A DNA stretch of 64,000 bases from Telopea speciosissima. Taxonomy: Eukaryota; Streptophyta; Magnoliopsida; Proteales; Proteaceae. The stretch's first letter is position 1. Each line of letters opens with the position of its first letter. The stretch is from assembly GCF_018873765.1 (NCBI RefSeq), contig NC_057925.1:4909568-4973567 (forward strand), read 5' to 3'. Positions 33,461 through 47,300 of this stretch are shown here, piece after piece. Below the pieces are notes generated by a model. It was not told the origin of the DNA. It did no database searches and saw only the letters and a list, made by a program, of their open reading frames with translations. The position numbers were made by a program, and so were the translations under genes.

Positions 33461-35035
33461 TGGGCTATTATGAATGCGTGGACGTGCTTATGCTCTCTTA
33501 TAAGAGGAGTTTACTGTGAGGATGGGAAAGCAAAGATTTTTCCTTACCCACATGAGCTTTCATGGATGACATGGAGCAACAAAATAAATAAATTAGGCAA
33601 GATCAGGGTTGTTTTGGTAATTATGCATATAATCCATTTTTATATTTTTATATTTAAAAAAGGGGAAGAGGAAGGCCGGCGTGGGGGCCAATGGGAGCGT
33701 GCGCATAAACATCCAACAAGGGTGGGCTCATAGGGCAAGGTGGTCATTCCACCCTCTCTATGTTTGGGCATAAGGGCCAATGCGAGTGTGTCCAGAAGCA
33801 TTAAAATATCATTTTTTTATTTTGATTTATATTCATGATGCATATGATTTAGTTTTGTTTAGGATACCTAGGGTCGAAGTTCAGTTTAATCAATCGGACT
33901 AAGGTGCCTAACATGTTCCTTGAACAATAACCTACTACAAACCTAACTTTTGATTGGGCTAATTTGGAGGATAATCAATAATTTTCTTATATGCAATTAT
34001 GTGTGGGTTTTAAATCCCAATCTAAGTGGTGATTCTTTGTCATTGAGACCTTAGATCACCTGGTTCGGTCTAAACCCTTGAAACCAATGACTCTCACACT
34101 ACTCACTAACACTTCATGATGTAGATTGGGGTGGTATTACGCCTTATGTGCAATGTACGATCATAATCAGTTAAATGGGAACGTCAAAAAAACTTTCTTT
34201 GATACATCAGTGTATTTTAAATGGCTTACAATTTGAATGGCACAGTAATATAATCGTATATTTAAAAAAAAGAAAAAAAAAGAAAAAGACAATGAAACAT
34301 GTTTTAACATTTACATTTGAAAAATACAAGATAAAAAATACAATTATATACACATATAAATTTATTTTTTTGATAATAAAGGTTTAAGTGTTTAAAAAAC
34401 TACCATTTTTCACTACACAAAATATAATACACATTTTAAAATAAATTCATGGATGGGCTGTTGGTCATGGAAATCATCAACAAATAAATTTGGTTTCATT
34501 GAACCATCAATATTGATACGATCATCTTTGATGGTTCATAAATAACATAACAAATCGAACTCTAAAATTTTGGGCCTTTAAGATAAATTATTATGAGTTG
34601 CTCCACCAATCCTAATATTGTATGTCTACAATATTTGATTTGATTCTAAGCAAATATTTTTGGTTTACAACATATTTGTACAATTTGAAACTGTCGATTT
34701 AACAATTTAAAACCAAACCGAATTGTTAGATAAATCCATAAAGGGTTTTATTGTTTTTAATCAGAAACGAACCATTTATTAAAACGGTTCAATTCAAATT
34801 TTGATAAACGATTTCGGTTTCTTTTGACTCCTTATTCTGTACGGCCTAACAGAGTGTTTGTCCCAAAAAAAAATGACGCCCCGTACACCGCTAACGCCCG
34901 ACGGGAAGGCATGGTTGTCGGAAGATTACGACCCCGATTTTCCTTTTAATTACGAAACTACCCTCCACCATGAATCTTCCATGCCTCCCTCTCTGTATGA
35001 ATGATTTTAAGGGATAGACTGTTGCGGACAATTTA
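33461..35035. other. Divergent intergenic region
   Basis: About 1.9 kb lies between the TL19-like and makorin starts. A MITE-like piece sits at about 33660-33800. The rest is AT-rich with A and T runs and no supported gene. Confidence 0.55.
33660..33800. repeat. MITE-like fragment sharing the 5.2/17.8 kb core
   Basis: Carries GGGGGCCAATGGGAGCGTGC, GGGCAAGGTGGTCATTCC and GGGCCAATGCGAGTGTG, variants of a core also seen at 5.2 and 17.9 kb. Ends are unclear. Confidence 0.4.
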
Positions 35036-35084
35036 GTATTATTTAAAAGAAGAAGAAATTAACGACGAACAACCAAAAACCCTA
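35036..35084 (+). promoter_or_regulatory. Likely makorin core promoter with telo-box
   Basis: A TA-rich element (TATTATTTAAAAG, about 35036-35048) is followed by a telo-box AAACCCTA at 35077-35084, common just downstream of transcription starts in plant housekeeping genes. The first coding ATG is 230 nt further on. Position inferred from motifs only. Confidence 0.4.
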
Positions 35085-35133
35085 GAAATTCAGAAGAAGC
35101 TGGAGGTTCGTGTTCTCTCTTTTGTACGCCAAT

Positions 35134-35254
35134 CCAATCCATCAATTGCGTTCCCTTTCATTTCACCTTATATTTCCATTCTATTTCAGTTTAGCCAATC
35201 CATGAATCACGTTCCTTCTCAGTTCACCTTATATTTCCATTCTGTTTCAGTTTG
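35134..35254 (+). repeat. 61-bp tandem duplication in the makorin leader
   Basis: Two units start with CCAATCCAT (35134 and 35195) and share TTCACCTTATATTTCCATTC and TTTCAGTTT. They lie between the telo-box and the start codon, so they are probably in the 5' UTR or a leader intron. Confidence 0.8.
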
Positions 35255-35315
35255 ATTGTTATATATACCTTTATCTTCGGAAACATTGGAAGTTTGGAAA
35301 TTAACGAAACTTGCC

Positions 35316-35326
35316 ATGTCGAAGAG
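35316..35326 (+). CDS. MKRN: Makorin exon 1 (11 nt coding)
   Basis: ATGTCGAAGAG followed by donor GTAACA. It encodes MSK plus two bases of Arg, completed by the G opening exon 2. Plant makorins start with a very short N-terminus before the first finger, which fits. Confidence 0.75.
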
Positions 35327-38300
35327 GTAACATTTCGATCTTTTTATTTTTATTTTTTACATTTCATGTTATTCCGTTTAGCTGAAACGTAGCTTAGTAT
35401 AGCTCTTGATGGAGTTGTTTAATAGAAACCGACATTCCTTCGCTAAATGACCTTGTATTGAACTATCTTTCTTGTTATGTCAATGATGCCATTGTAAATT
35501 GTAAATTTGAGTAGGTGTAGGACTCAATTTTTTCCCCCGGTTTAACGAGACGTGTATTGGATTAATGGAAACAGATAGATTGATGGGTATTTGAAATAAT
35601 ATTTACCTTGTTCTTGGAGAGAAGAAGGATGGAAAAAAAAAGGATCCGGGTAGCCAACCCATTTAGTTGGGAGAAAGGCTTTGCTGGGTTTGAGTTGGAG
35701 AGAAGGGAACTCTCAATCTGTGTTTTCATTTCTCTTCAAATGATGCATCAGCCTTCATGTATCTTTTTCCAATTTTTTGAGGATCTATTTGTGCATTTTC
35801 ATTTTCTCTTCTACTTCTTGTTAAATACTAAAATGGGAATTGGGGTGGGGGGGGGGGAGGGGGGATACGATTTGCAGTGATTTGGGTAATAAACAAATGA
35901 TATATTTCACTTAAAATACGTAAATGGGGCTCTATAGAGCTTCTAGTTTATCATTGAATCTTTCCAAAGCTAGGCTTATGATAAATTGTACTTCTGTAGC
36001 CTTTGTAGAAGTAAAGTACTAAAATATTTACTAGTTTATTTTGATGAGGTTTACTAAAGTTGCAATCTTTGCTACCATTGATCCCCACAAGGCCTAATTA
36101 TTTTGGGGGAATTGCCGAGATCCACTAGATAAGAAAATTTATTACAAGATAAGCATGTTTAAAATTTGTTTTGCATCCATTAGTTTAGATTTTGGAAAGA
36201 TTTACTTAATCCCCAAAGTTAGTTATTGCTCATAGGTTCTAAGAAAAAAAGCAATGAGATTCCCCAATATCATGCTAAGAATTGTTACGATTTCCAGAAG
36301 AAGATGCCATTCGTTTGATGAGAAATAAAAAGGAATATTGAAAATTCGAGTGGCTGGAGCTGAAGCTATTAAACTTCCTAAAATACCCCAACATCACTTC
36401 TCGTGTATGACTGCTGAGCTGGAGTAAAGAAATAGGAAAATGCTTTAAACCGCAACAGGGGGAAAGAAGTGGGAAATCGAGAAGGCAGAAAGACGCGTGC
36501 AGCTTTCTCTAATAGCTTGTGTTTCCTAGGATTTTATCTCCCTTCTTCTTTTTCTCTTGTTTCTCTCACTCTCTTCTTTGAGTGTAGTGATAAAAAATAC
36601 TGCTTTTCTTCTTATTTTTATTTTGGTCCTTTTCTTGACCAAACCAGAGGATAATTTCTCGAAGGGTCTGATTGATGATGCCGATACAAATGAAAAAATT
36701 GAATGGGGTTGTATCATGTATGTGTCTAAGGAGTGGGGTTTTATGTAATGTGTCTAAGCCTTGCAGGCTTGCACTACTATGTTAAAGCAGTGTCATGATG
36801 AGGTCGAGTTTTTTTAGTATCTTCCTGCTGCTAACACGTGTGACCTCATTTGAGAGGTTTCCTACTAGACACCAATCACTGTTCTGTCTTCTACGGTGGG
36901 AGAAAACCTGAGATCATCGGAACCTTTTTTATCACCCAGGTAGAGAAAATCCCGTTCTTTCTTCATTGCTGTTTAATTCCGTTTCCTCTCTCTCTTAGTG
37001 GCCCGGTTGATTCCATAAATTCTGAAACTTAATATTAACGTGACTTCAGCTCAGCGGGCATGCCCGAGAAGTGATGTTGGGGTATTTTAGGAAGTTTAAT
37101 TTTGTTTTTTCTTGGAACCCATGAACAATAGCTAACTTTGGGGGTTAAGTGAATCTTTTCAAAATCTAAACCAATGGATGCGAAACAAATTTTAAACATG
37201 CTTATCTTGTAATAAATTTTCTTATCTAGTGGATCTCGGCAATTTCCCCATTATTTTTCTCTTGTCCATCTGGTCAGAGATCTACATTTTTTCAGTACAA
37301 AGTTCGTTTCTTTACAATATATGTTTGTGTGTTTGATGCCTTCTCTTTACAATATGTGTTTGTGTTTGATGCCTTCAGGATTCTTTGCAAGTTCTTTTCA
37401 CATGGAGCATGTTTGAAAGGGGAGAACTGTGAGTTCTCTCATGACTGGAAGGATCAATCGAATAATGTAAAAATGTCTTTCTTCTGATAGCATCTTTCCT
37501 TCAACTTTCTTGGTGCATGGTGTTTATGATTCCTGATCATTGCTTCTAACTGGTTTATCATCACAGATATGCACCTTCTATCAGAGAGGAGTGTGCTCTT
37601 ATGGTAGTCGATGCAGGTATGATCATGTTAAAGTTTCTCGTCCGCAGAATTCTGTTTCATCATCGTCAACAGATTCTCACCATCACCCAGCTTCAGATTC
37701 TGTTCAAGTGATTCGTCCTTGTAGAACTGCTTGGAGTGGGGAAACAACTGAAGTCCTTACTGTTCCTGTAGAGCTATCAGCTTTGAGTAGACCTTTCTTT
37801 CCTCCCACCAGATCAGCATGGAGTTGTGATACTGGAGATCATAACTTCTCTGATGATGAGAACGATGGGGAGTCCACATTCACTCAACCTGCTGACCGGC
37901 CTATATGTTCATTTGCTGCTGCTGGTACTTGTCCCCGTGGGGAGAGATGCCCACATATTCATGGAGACTTATGTGCCACCTGTGGAAAACATTGCTTGCA
38001 TCCATATAGGCCTGACGAAAGAGACGAGCACATAAAAACATGTGAAAGAAATAAAAAACACCTTGAGGCATTGAAACATAGTCAAGAAATAGAGTGCAGT
38101 GTGTGTTTAGATCGTGTTCTTTCAAAGCCCACTGCTGCTGAACGGAAGTTTGGGTTGCTATCAGACTGTGATCATCCCTTCTGCGTATCCTGTATCAGAA
38201 ATTGGCGTAGCAGTTCCCCGGCCTCTGGCATGGACATTAATACTGCACTGAGGGCCTGCCCAATATGTCGCAAACTGTCATACTTTGTTATTCCCAGTGT

Positions 38301-41300
38301 GATTTGGTATTCTACAAAGGAAGAAAAGCAGGAGATCATTGACAGCTATAAAGCAAAACTCAGGTACCATGAGGTTTCTTTTAGTAGCTATTTTTTTAGA
38401 GTAGAGCCTTTTATTTACTTTTCCCTGCCACCCTAAAGTGGGATAATTTAGAGTTCTGTAGACTACAACCCACCTGGCACGCCCTGCCTCCAGGGAGGAA
38501 AGGGCGGGGGAAGAGTCATAGATACAACCTAATATTCAACCCAAAATTTTAAGGTTGATTAATTGACCTACTCCTTTACAGTATGTCATATGTGAAGAAT
38601 AAAAAATCTTTTGTACTTTTTTTTGGGTTAAATATGCATACCCCCCTAAAATGCACCCAATATTCCTCATGCCCCCTTAAGGTTCTGACAAGTCCACACG
38701 CACCCCCTGAAAATTCCACATACCACCCCTACTTTACTCCCCTAAAGCCATTTAAGTCCAAAATACTAAAATATGACCAAACTACCCTTTCTTCTATCTT
38801 TTCTAAAATTTGAAAAGACCTAATTGCCCTGACCTATTTGCTAAAAGATCAAAATGCCCTCATCTTCTTTTACCATGTAGATACCCACCACCACCATCAC
38901 CACCACCACCGCTTTAGAACGGATGTGCAGGTACCACCACCTCTCTCTCTCTCTTCACCCCTCACTTCCTCCATCATTCTTTCTTCCCTCCACTCTCTCT
39001 CTCTCTCTGCAACTGATCAAAGGCGACGAACAAAAGGTTTCGAGGAATTACCCTGAGGTCTGACATAATCTGATTAAGAAAACACAATATAATAATAAGA
39101 AGGAAAATCAATTTCAAAAGGAAAAAAAAAAGAGCATGATTAACCAAGGGAATATTTATATAATTTAAAAGAAAAAAAAAAGATACAATTTGAGCAAAAT
39201 GCCGCTTTCCTGAATGAGATCGCATCCATAAATTCTAAGTGTTGTTTCTGTAGCTTCATCTATGTCATCTTTCCTTGACGGGGAGTTTCTTAACTGCTCA
39301 TCCGTCAAGTAGAATGTATTGATTGCTGTGTAAATCATTATGAACAGCTGCAAAACAAATCCAAGTTTCAGTTAAGGTAAGGTTAAGGGAAAACCCATGA
39401 AGGCAGACGCATTGCAGGCAATCCATGATTACAATCAGACCATCTAACCAACTAGCTTAAAAAAAAATGCAATTAATACTTTATCAAACGAGGGGAAATC
39501 AAGTCATGAGTGCTAATTGATCAAACCCTATTTGAACCTATCCGTAAATTTTAAAGGAAGCGAAGAATACAGGAATCCAATAAGCGTGGCAAATGTAATC
39601 GAAAGCAGATGGATACAGTAATAGAAGAATGAAGAAGAGCTATCAACTGACCTTCGCAGATTTTGCTACTTTTGCAGTGAAGAACGGAAACCCGGAAGCA
39701 GTTCGTCTGACATTGGAAGGAAGGGCAAAGGGACTCGAACCCACGAAGAAGAGGATTTCGAAATTAGACGCTTCAGACTGTATTAAAGTCCCCGCTATTA
39801 CTATTAATTGTTGAGCCTTGAACCATCACTCCAGCAGATTGGAATCGCCGCAGACCGATCCATCTCCGATTCCGCATTTTAAAACCCTAGAGCACAATCA
39901 AAAAACAAAAGGTTTCGAGGAATTTTTTTCCCCCCCGTCACCGGAAGCCATTGATGAGCCAGGGAAGTTTTATAAAAATGGAAAAATGCAGAGATATAGA
40001 AATAGAGCGAAATGCGATTGAAGGAGACGTAAAAGAGTAAAGAATCGGCCATACCTAAAGCTAAAAGAGAAAAGAAAATGGAACTTCAAGAGAAGGATAG
40101 TAACAGAGTGGATCTGCAGAACAGGAGAGTATATTTTCAGACTTGCATTGGAAGAAAAGGTCTGGGTGATTCAGCCATCAATGGAGCTTAGCAATTGATT
40201 TATTTCACTTTTCACTCTGTATTCCCCACCCCACTCCCTTTTCTTCCGCTTTTCCTGTTTTATTTTTTCTTCACTTGTTCGTCGCCTTCGATCAGTTGCA
40301 GAGAGAGAGAGAGAGAGAGTGGAGGGAAGAGAGAATGATGGAGGAAGTGAGGGGTGAAGAGAGAGAGAGGTGGTGGTACCTGCATATCCGTTCTAAAACG
40401 GTGGTGGTGGTGGGTATCTAAATTGTAAAAGAAGATGAGGGTATTTTGGTCTTTTCAAATTTTAGAAAAGATAGAAGAAAGGGTAGTCTGGTCATATTTT
40501 AGCATTTTGGACTTAAATGGCTTTAGGGGGGTAAAGTAGGGGTGGTACGTGGAATTTTCTGGGGGTGCGTGTGGACTTGTCAGAACCTTAAGGGGGCATG
40601 AGGAATATTGGGTGCATTTTAGAGGGGTACGCGTATTTAACCCTTTTTTTTTTGGGGTGTGTGTGATGAAATCCGTCAAAGAGATGGGATTTGGTTTGGA
40701 GGTTTTATGTAAAGCACAGTGGCTTGTAGATTACAGTCTCCTCAATTGTTCTCTTGAAAGAACGGGATTTTTGGAAAGATAGAGATGTTGGGTCAGGCCT
40801 TCCCTCTTTCCCCTTGCTCCTGCACCTGGTTATATTGTGCTATTTCTTGTTGGCCTACTTCTTTATCTCATTCAGTGTATGGTTCTGAGTCAAAAGACTC
40901 ACAGCCACAAAATTCATTGAGCTATTTGGGGGACTTTGGGACAGCAGGGTTGTAAAGAACCATTACAAGGTGCAAAAGACCCAGAGAAACTTGCTTGTGG
41001 GCTATGTCCACCAAAACCTGAATCACTTTAGGTTTACATTAACTTCTTTCAAGTAATTTATGCTGTTGTAGTGTCTAAATAATCCTTAGCCCCCATGAAA
41101 GGGTCCAGAATAAATGAATTAACTTTTAGAGTCTTTAGGAATATTGATGCCTAAAGAGTTCTTTTTTGAATGATTCTTTGAGTTCTCATTGTATTTGGAC
41201 CATTTGTAATAGTCTATGGAATGTTTCAGTACAAGGTTTTGACATGGCAACTCTGATGCTTAGGTGTTTAGGCCTCTTGTGGCAAAGCATTGACTAGTTG

Positions 41301-44300
41301 ATGCCTAGGAAATGATTTATTAACAGCCATAGGACATACAATATTAGGTGCTACGCCATAGTTGTCATGGCGTCGCCATGGCGTCCTGGCGCTGGGAGAG
41401 GTGGCATATTGAGCTACGCCATGGTGGATGTAAATATATCGTTCGATATGGCTTCCATGGCGACGCCATGGCGTCGCCATGGATGCCATACCACGATATG
41501 TTGGCATATCGGTCGATATTTGTACATATAAAAGTTAGATTAAATTTTTTTTTTTTAAACCATTTAATAGCTTAGATGCTTTGCTCCAAATCACACACAC
41601 TAAAGAAAGACTATTGCTATCAAGCTTCAGTAAACAGGTTAGCCTATCATTTGATTTTTACTATTGCTTTCAATTATTTGACAGGTTAATCTATATTTTC
41701 AATTTTTCATACTTTCATATACACTAATGGATATTAGTTACACTTTCATGAATTAAACCATAGTGGCATAGTATATTAGTAGTAGTGTAGTACACTTTCA
41801 TGTTGATTTTTTATGTTATAGGACATATATTATAGCATACTAAATGACATTAAAAATACAGAAAATAAAAAATTAAACATGGTCGACATGCTCGCCATGG
41901 CAACGCCATGGCGGGCGACATGTCGATATATCGTCGTGACACCCTTCCACCGACTTGGATCGCCGTGACGCCGTGACAACTATGTGCTACGCTGTAGAAA
42001 AAGGAACGCAATTAGTTTAACAAAGTACTGAATGACAAGAAAAAGTGAACCGTAACAATTGAGTATTGGATGCTGAATGCCTAAATGGTAAAGCTCAATC
42101 AGGTTTTCAACTTGATTGTTGAACCCAATTTGTGCATAGGTTGAGCTTTGATAACACAGTTCATTCAGCAGTGTTAGCCCTAGAGAGAGATTTTTTTATT
42201 TCAATGTAAGTCGATGTAAAGGCAATTATGGTCTGGTCCTATCTTTTCTTGCTAATGCAAGAACATATTTTGAGGTATTTTTTCTTATTCTGTTCTAATT
42301 ATTATTATTAGTATTAGTATTTGTAAATCAAGTAGTAGAAAATAGAGAAGGAAGAAGAGGAGAAAAGGAGGAGAAGAGATGAGAGTTTGAGAGCCAAGAG
42401 CAGCTCACTCAATTAATGTGAGAGGGCTGCAATATCTTTACTAATAGGGTTAGAGATTTACAAGGGTAAAAAGGGGAAAACAAAAAGCATAAAGCAAAAA
42501 GCAAAAAGTAAATAGGAGAGAGAATATCTCTCGGTATTAGCGCCAAAATGCTGACGCTAATCCCGAGAGGGATATTCCTCTCTCTTAACACTCCCCTTCA
42601 AGCTGGAGCATATATATCAGTCATGCCCAGCTTGTTACATATATAATCAACCCTTCCACTTCCTAAAGACTTGGTAAAAAGATCTGCAAGTTGCTCTCCT
42701 GTCTTGATATGCTTTGTAGAGATTACTCCTTGCTGAAGTTTTTCTCGAACAAAGTGACAATCTACCTCAATATGTTTGGTTCTTTCATGGAACACTGGGT
42801 TGGAAGCAATATGTATTGTTGCTTGGTTATCACACCATAGTTGCATTGGTGAAGAATCCTCAAACCCAAGCTCCATCAATAACATTTTCAACCAAACAAG
42901 TTCAGAGGTTGCATGTGCCATGGCTCGATATTCGGACTCCGCACTTGATCGAGCCACTACACTTTGTTTCTTACTCTTCTAGGAGATAAGATTACCTCCC
43001 ACAAATACACAGTAACCTGTAGTTGATCTCCTATCAATAGGTGACCCAGCCCAATCTGCATCTGAAAAACCTTCTACTCTCCCATGTCCATGATCAGCAT
43101 AGACTAATCCTCGTCCTGGAGCCTTCTTAAGATATCTCAAAATTCTGATAACAGCATCCCAATGAGAAGTGCGAGGAGATGACAAGAACTGACTTACAAC
43201 ACTCACCGGAAAGGCAATGTCGGGTCTGGTGAAAGTCAAATAGTTGAGCTTTCCAACAAGTCTTCTATACTTCTCTGGGTCTACAAGGACATCTCCCTCA
43301 TCAGCAACAAGTTTGACATTAGGATCCATCGGGTTATCAAGAGGTCTACACCTTAACATCCCAGTTTCTGTAAGTAGATCAAGAGTGTACTTCCGCTGCG
43401 AGAGAGATATACCTTTCCTTGACTGAGCCACTTCAACACCCAAAAAATAATTTAATTTTCCCAAATCCTTAGTTTGAAACCTCTGTTGTAAGTGAGACTT
43501 CAAACTCTTAATGCCTTCAAAGTCATCTCCAGTAATGACAATATCATCCACATACACAACAAGGAAAATTCTGCCTGTGGTGGTCTAACGATAAAAAAGG
43601 GAATGGTCATTGTTACATCGAGATAGACCAAACTCAAGAACTACTTCTGTGAACCGACCAAACCAGGCCCTAGGAAACTGTTTCAGGCCGTAAGGACTTC
43701 TTCAACTTACAAACCATGCCACACTCCCCCTGAGCAACAAACCCGGGAGGTTGCTCCATATAAACCTCCTCTTGGAGATCTCCACGAAGGAACGCATTCT
43801 TGAAATCAAGCTGGTGTAAAGGCCACCTATGAGTGGCCGCAAGAGAGATCAAAACCCGAACAGAAGTGTGCTTAGCAACAGGAGAAAAGGTGTCGGAATA
43901 ATCCACCCCATAAATCTGAGCATAGCCTTTAGCCACCAGGCGGGCTTTAAGGCAAGCAAGAGAGCCATCTGCATTAACCTTGACAACATACACCCATCGA
44001 CAACCTATAGCAGACTTCCCAGGAGGCAATGGAACAAGATCCCAAGTGTGGTTATGTTCCAAAGCCTGTAATGCCTCCTCCATAGCTTTCCTCCAGCCAG
44101 AACTAGACAATGCCTCTGCAGTGGTCTTAGGAACAGGATGAGATGCAACAGTAGATAAACAAGTGCTAAAAGAAGTAGACAAACCAGAATAGGAAACATG
44201 AGCAGAAAGAGGATGGCGAACACAGCGACGCTTACCTTTGCGCTGAGCAATGGGAAGGTCCAAATCGGAAAGTGGAGTAACCGGGGTAGGACCTCCAGAC

Positions 44301-47300
44301 GGTAAAGACGTGGTAGCAGGGAGAGGAACAAGAGGGGCATCGGCTTCTTCTCTTGAACGACGACCATAAACTTTGTGAATTTCAGGCCGAGCTTGTGTAG
44401 GGACAGTAGCAGGTGGAGGAGGTACCGGCACATGAGTATGAATAATATAAATGGGAATATCCTCCAAATCAGATGAAGTAACTGGTGTGGTGGAATACGG
44501 CTGAGACTCAAAGAAAGAGACATCAGCAGTAATAAAATATTTCTGAAGAGTTGGAGAATAACACCGATACCCCTTCTGAAGACGGGAGTAGCCAACAAAA
44601 ATGCACTTAAGAGATTTAGGGTCCAGCTTGGACAACCCAGGGGTGTGATCCCGAATAAAACAAACACACCCAAAGACTCGTGGAGGCAAAGGAAACAAAG
44701 AGTCAGAAGGAAAGAGTAAGGAATGAGGAATGCCCCCTTTCAACAAAGAAGAGGGCATTCGATTGATGAGAAAACATGCAGTCAAAATAGCATCCGCCCA
44801 AAAGGGTTTGGTCACCTTCATTTCAAAGAGAAGGGACCGAGTAACCTCCATTAAATGGCGATTCTTCCGTTCTGCCACACCATTTTGTTGAGGTGTGTCA
44901 AGACAAGAAGACTGATGAATCATGAGTGGTCGTGAAAACATTAAAGGGAGCAGAAAAATATTCGCGGGCATTGTCACTACACAAAATCTTAATATAATAA
45001 CCAAACTGATTTCTTATTTCAGCAACAAAAGTGGAAAAGATAGAAAACAATTCAGATCGACTTCTCATTAAATATAACCAGGTAACACGAGAATAGTCAT
45101 CAACAAAAGTAACAAAATACTTAAATCCAAGAGTGGATGTTACAGGACAAGGACCCCATACATCAGAATGAACCAAAGAAAAAGGGGCAGTGGCCCGTTG
45201 ATTGACTCTAGGAGGATAGCTCACACGGTGGAGCTTTCGAAACTGACAAGATTCACAATCTAAAACTGAAAGAGAACGAAAACTAGGATAAAGTTTCTAC
45301 AAACTCTGTAAAGAAGGATGTCCCAGCCGACAATGTATTTGGTGAGGGGATGAAGTACTCAAACAAGCAACAGAAGCCGTGTCCTCAAGAAGATATAGCC
45401 GCTCTGATACCCTGCCTCTACCAATCATCTTCTTCGTCTGGAGATCCTGAAAGACACAACCATCAGGGAAAAAGGTTACAGAACAATTATAAGCCTTAGT
45501 TAGTTGGCTAACAGACAAAAGGTTAAATGGGAACTGAGGCAAATATAGAACTGAAAATAAAGAAATGGTAGGAGTGGGTTGAACAGTACCGGTACCCTTA
45601 ACTGTAGCAAAGGAACCATCAGCAATGGTAACAGTAGAAGAGGAGTTATGTAAAGAGGAAAAGATACCTGACATCCCAAACATATGATCAGACGCCCCAG
45701 AATCAATAATCCAGGGCCTAGAGGTGGAGAAGCACGCAGTGGCATTACCTGTCTGGACAAAAGTAGCAGTGGAGGAAGCCTCCTGAGAGGCCTTTCCTTG
45801 GCTGTACCGAGCATACTCCTCCTCTGTCATGGTCAAAGAGACCCAACGCTCCTCCGTAGGTACAAACGAGGCAGCGGGGTCAACACTAGCTGTGTTGGCT
45901 GTCCTGGGCTGAGATGGTTTGCCATGTAACTTCCAACAAAACCGCTGGATATGCCCAGGTCTACCACAGTGGTGACACACCATTCTTGTAGAGCCACTCT
46001 TCTCAGATTTATCTGGCAAGCCTGGGGAATGAGCAGAAGAAGAAACAACATAGGTGGGCTTAGGAGGACCACGTCCCCCTGCACGGCTACTGCTCACAAG
46101 GGCAGTACTATCAATAGTACTCGAGTCTCGGGTAGTGTCTCGTGACACACGAAGAACCCTAGAAAATGTGTCTGCAAGAGATGGAACCTTATCACCACCC
46201 AGGATTTGAGAGCGAACTGAATCAAATTCGGGTCCCAAGCTACCCAAAAAGCTCATAACAGCTAACTGTTCCCGCTGGTTCTGCATATGTGTCACATCAG
46301 AAGTAATGGGCAGCAATGCATTCAACTCCTCATACATACGCTTGAAATCAGCAAAGTGTTGGGTAAGTGGATTACCCTTCCTATCAACCCAATAAAATTC
46401 CTGAGATAACTCATAAACCCTCGAAAGGTTGTTGTGTCCAGAATACAACACAGCCAAGTAGTCCCACAGTTCCTTGACGGTGTTGATATGGGTGACTAAA
46501 TCAACAACATGGCTGTCCATGGAATTCAGCATTTGTCCCAAAATTCGAGCATCAGTAATTTCCCATGAAGAGTCATCAGTACCCGCAAACTTCACCCCGG
46601 TCAAGTGATTTTTGTCCCCCCTTCCAGTCAAAACTAAGGACACAATCTTCTGCCACTGTTGGAAGTTGGGACTCCCTTCCAACCTCTTAGATGTAAGATA
46701 TGTGGATGAGGAGGATACAACCTCAGTCATCAATTTAGGAGTGTCATCTTTTGGGGTTTCTCCCATTCCGATCAATATAAAGAGAAACCAGAAATATCAC
46801 TTAACAAAGGCCAAAAACAGTAGCAAAGTATGTCAAAGCACTCTAATAAAGGCCAATATGCTGCAGCCAATAAACCACTAAAACAGATCCAAACAGCAGA
46901 AAAATAATCTCCAAAAAATGGTCCAAGATGCTTCAACCAATAACACCACAAGACAGATCCAAATAGCAAAATAATAATCTCAATCAAATAGACAGATATC
47001 CATAAACGAAAAGCTCAATCAGCCCAACCGAGAACCAGGCAGCCATAGGAATGAATCTAAGAATATTCTTCCTTTAATATCGAATGCAAACCACTCTTAG
47101 AGTGTAAAAGAGCAGCAAAAATCGAGTCCCACAAGCACCAACAGAAACAGAGCATAGAATCGAGTATTATGCTTCAGAAATCAGCCAAAAAGGGAAAGAG
47201 AACATCAAACCTGAACAAGATGTCATCAATCCATCATAAAAACAGTCCTTAACCACACTAAAAATGGGGTGAAAGCACCCCCCTGCTTCAGAAACTGAGT

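Noticed and set aside
38364-38436. Read-through C-terminus of the makorin exon 3 frame
   Set aside because: Makorin similarity stops exactly at a good GT donor and continues in the right phase at 48234, so this is intron.
38838-39056. Histidine-rich small protein (eight His in a row region)
   Set aside because: It is the CAC/CCA-rich part of the left arm of the long-TIR element and its mirror occurs in the right arm.
39720-39790. tRNA-like sequence on the minus strand with a perfect B box (GGGTTCGAGTCCC) inside the Pack-MULE-like element
   Set aside because: No matching acceptor stem, A box or full cloverleaf; it lies in the captured cyclin-L leader region and at most is a tRNA-derived relic.
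44005-44673. 222-aa Leu-rich frame on the minus strand
   Set aside because: An alternative-frame shadow of copia coding sequence with no own motif.
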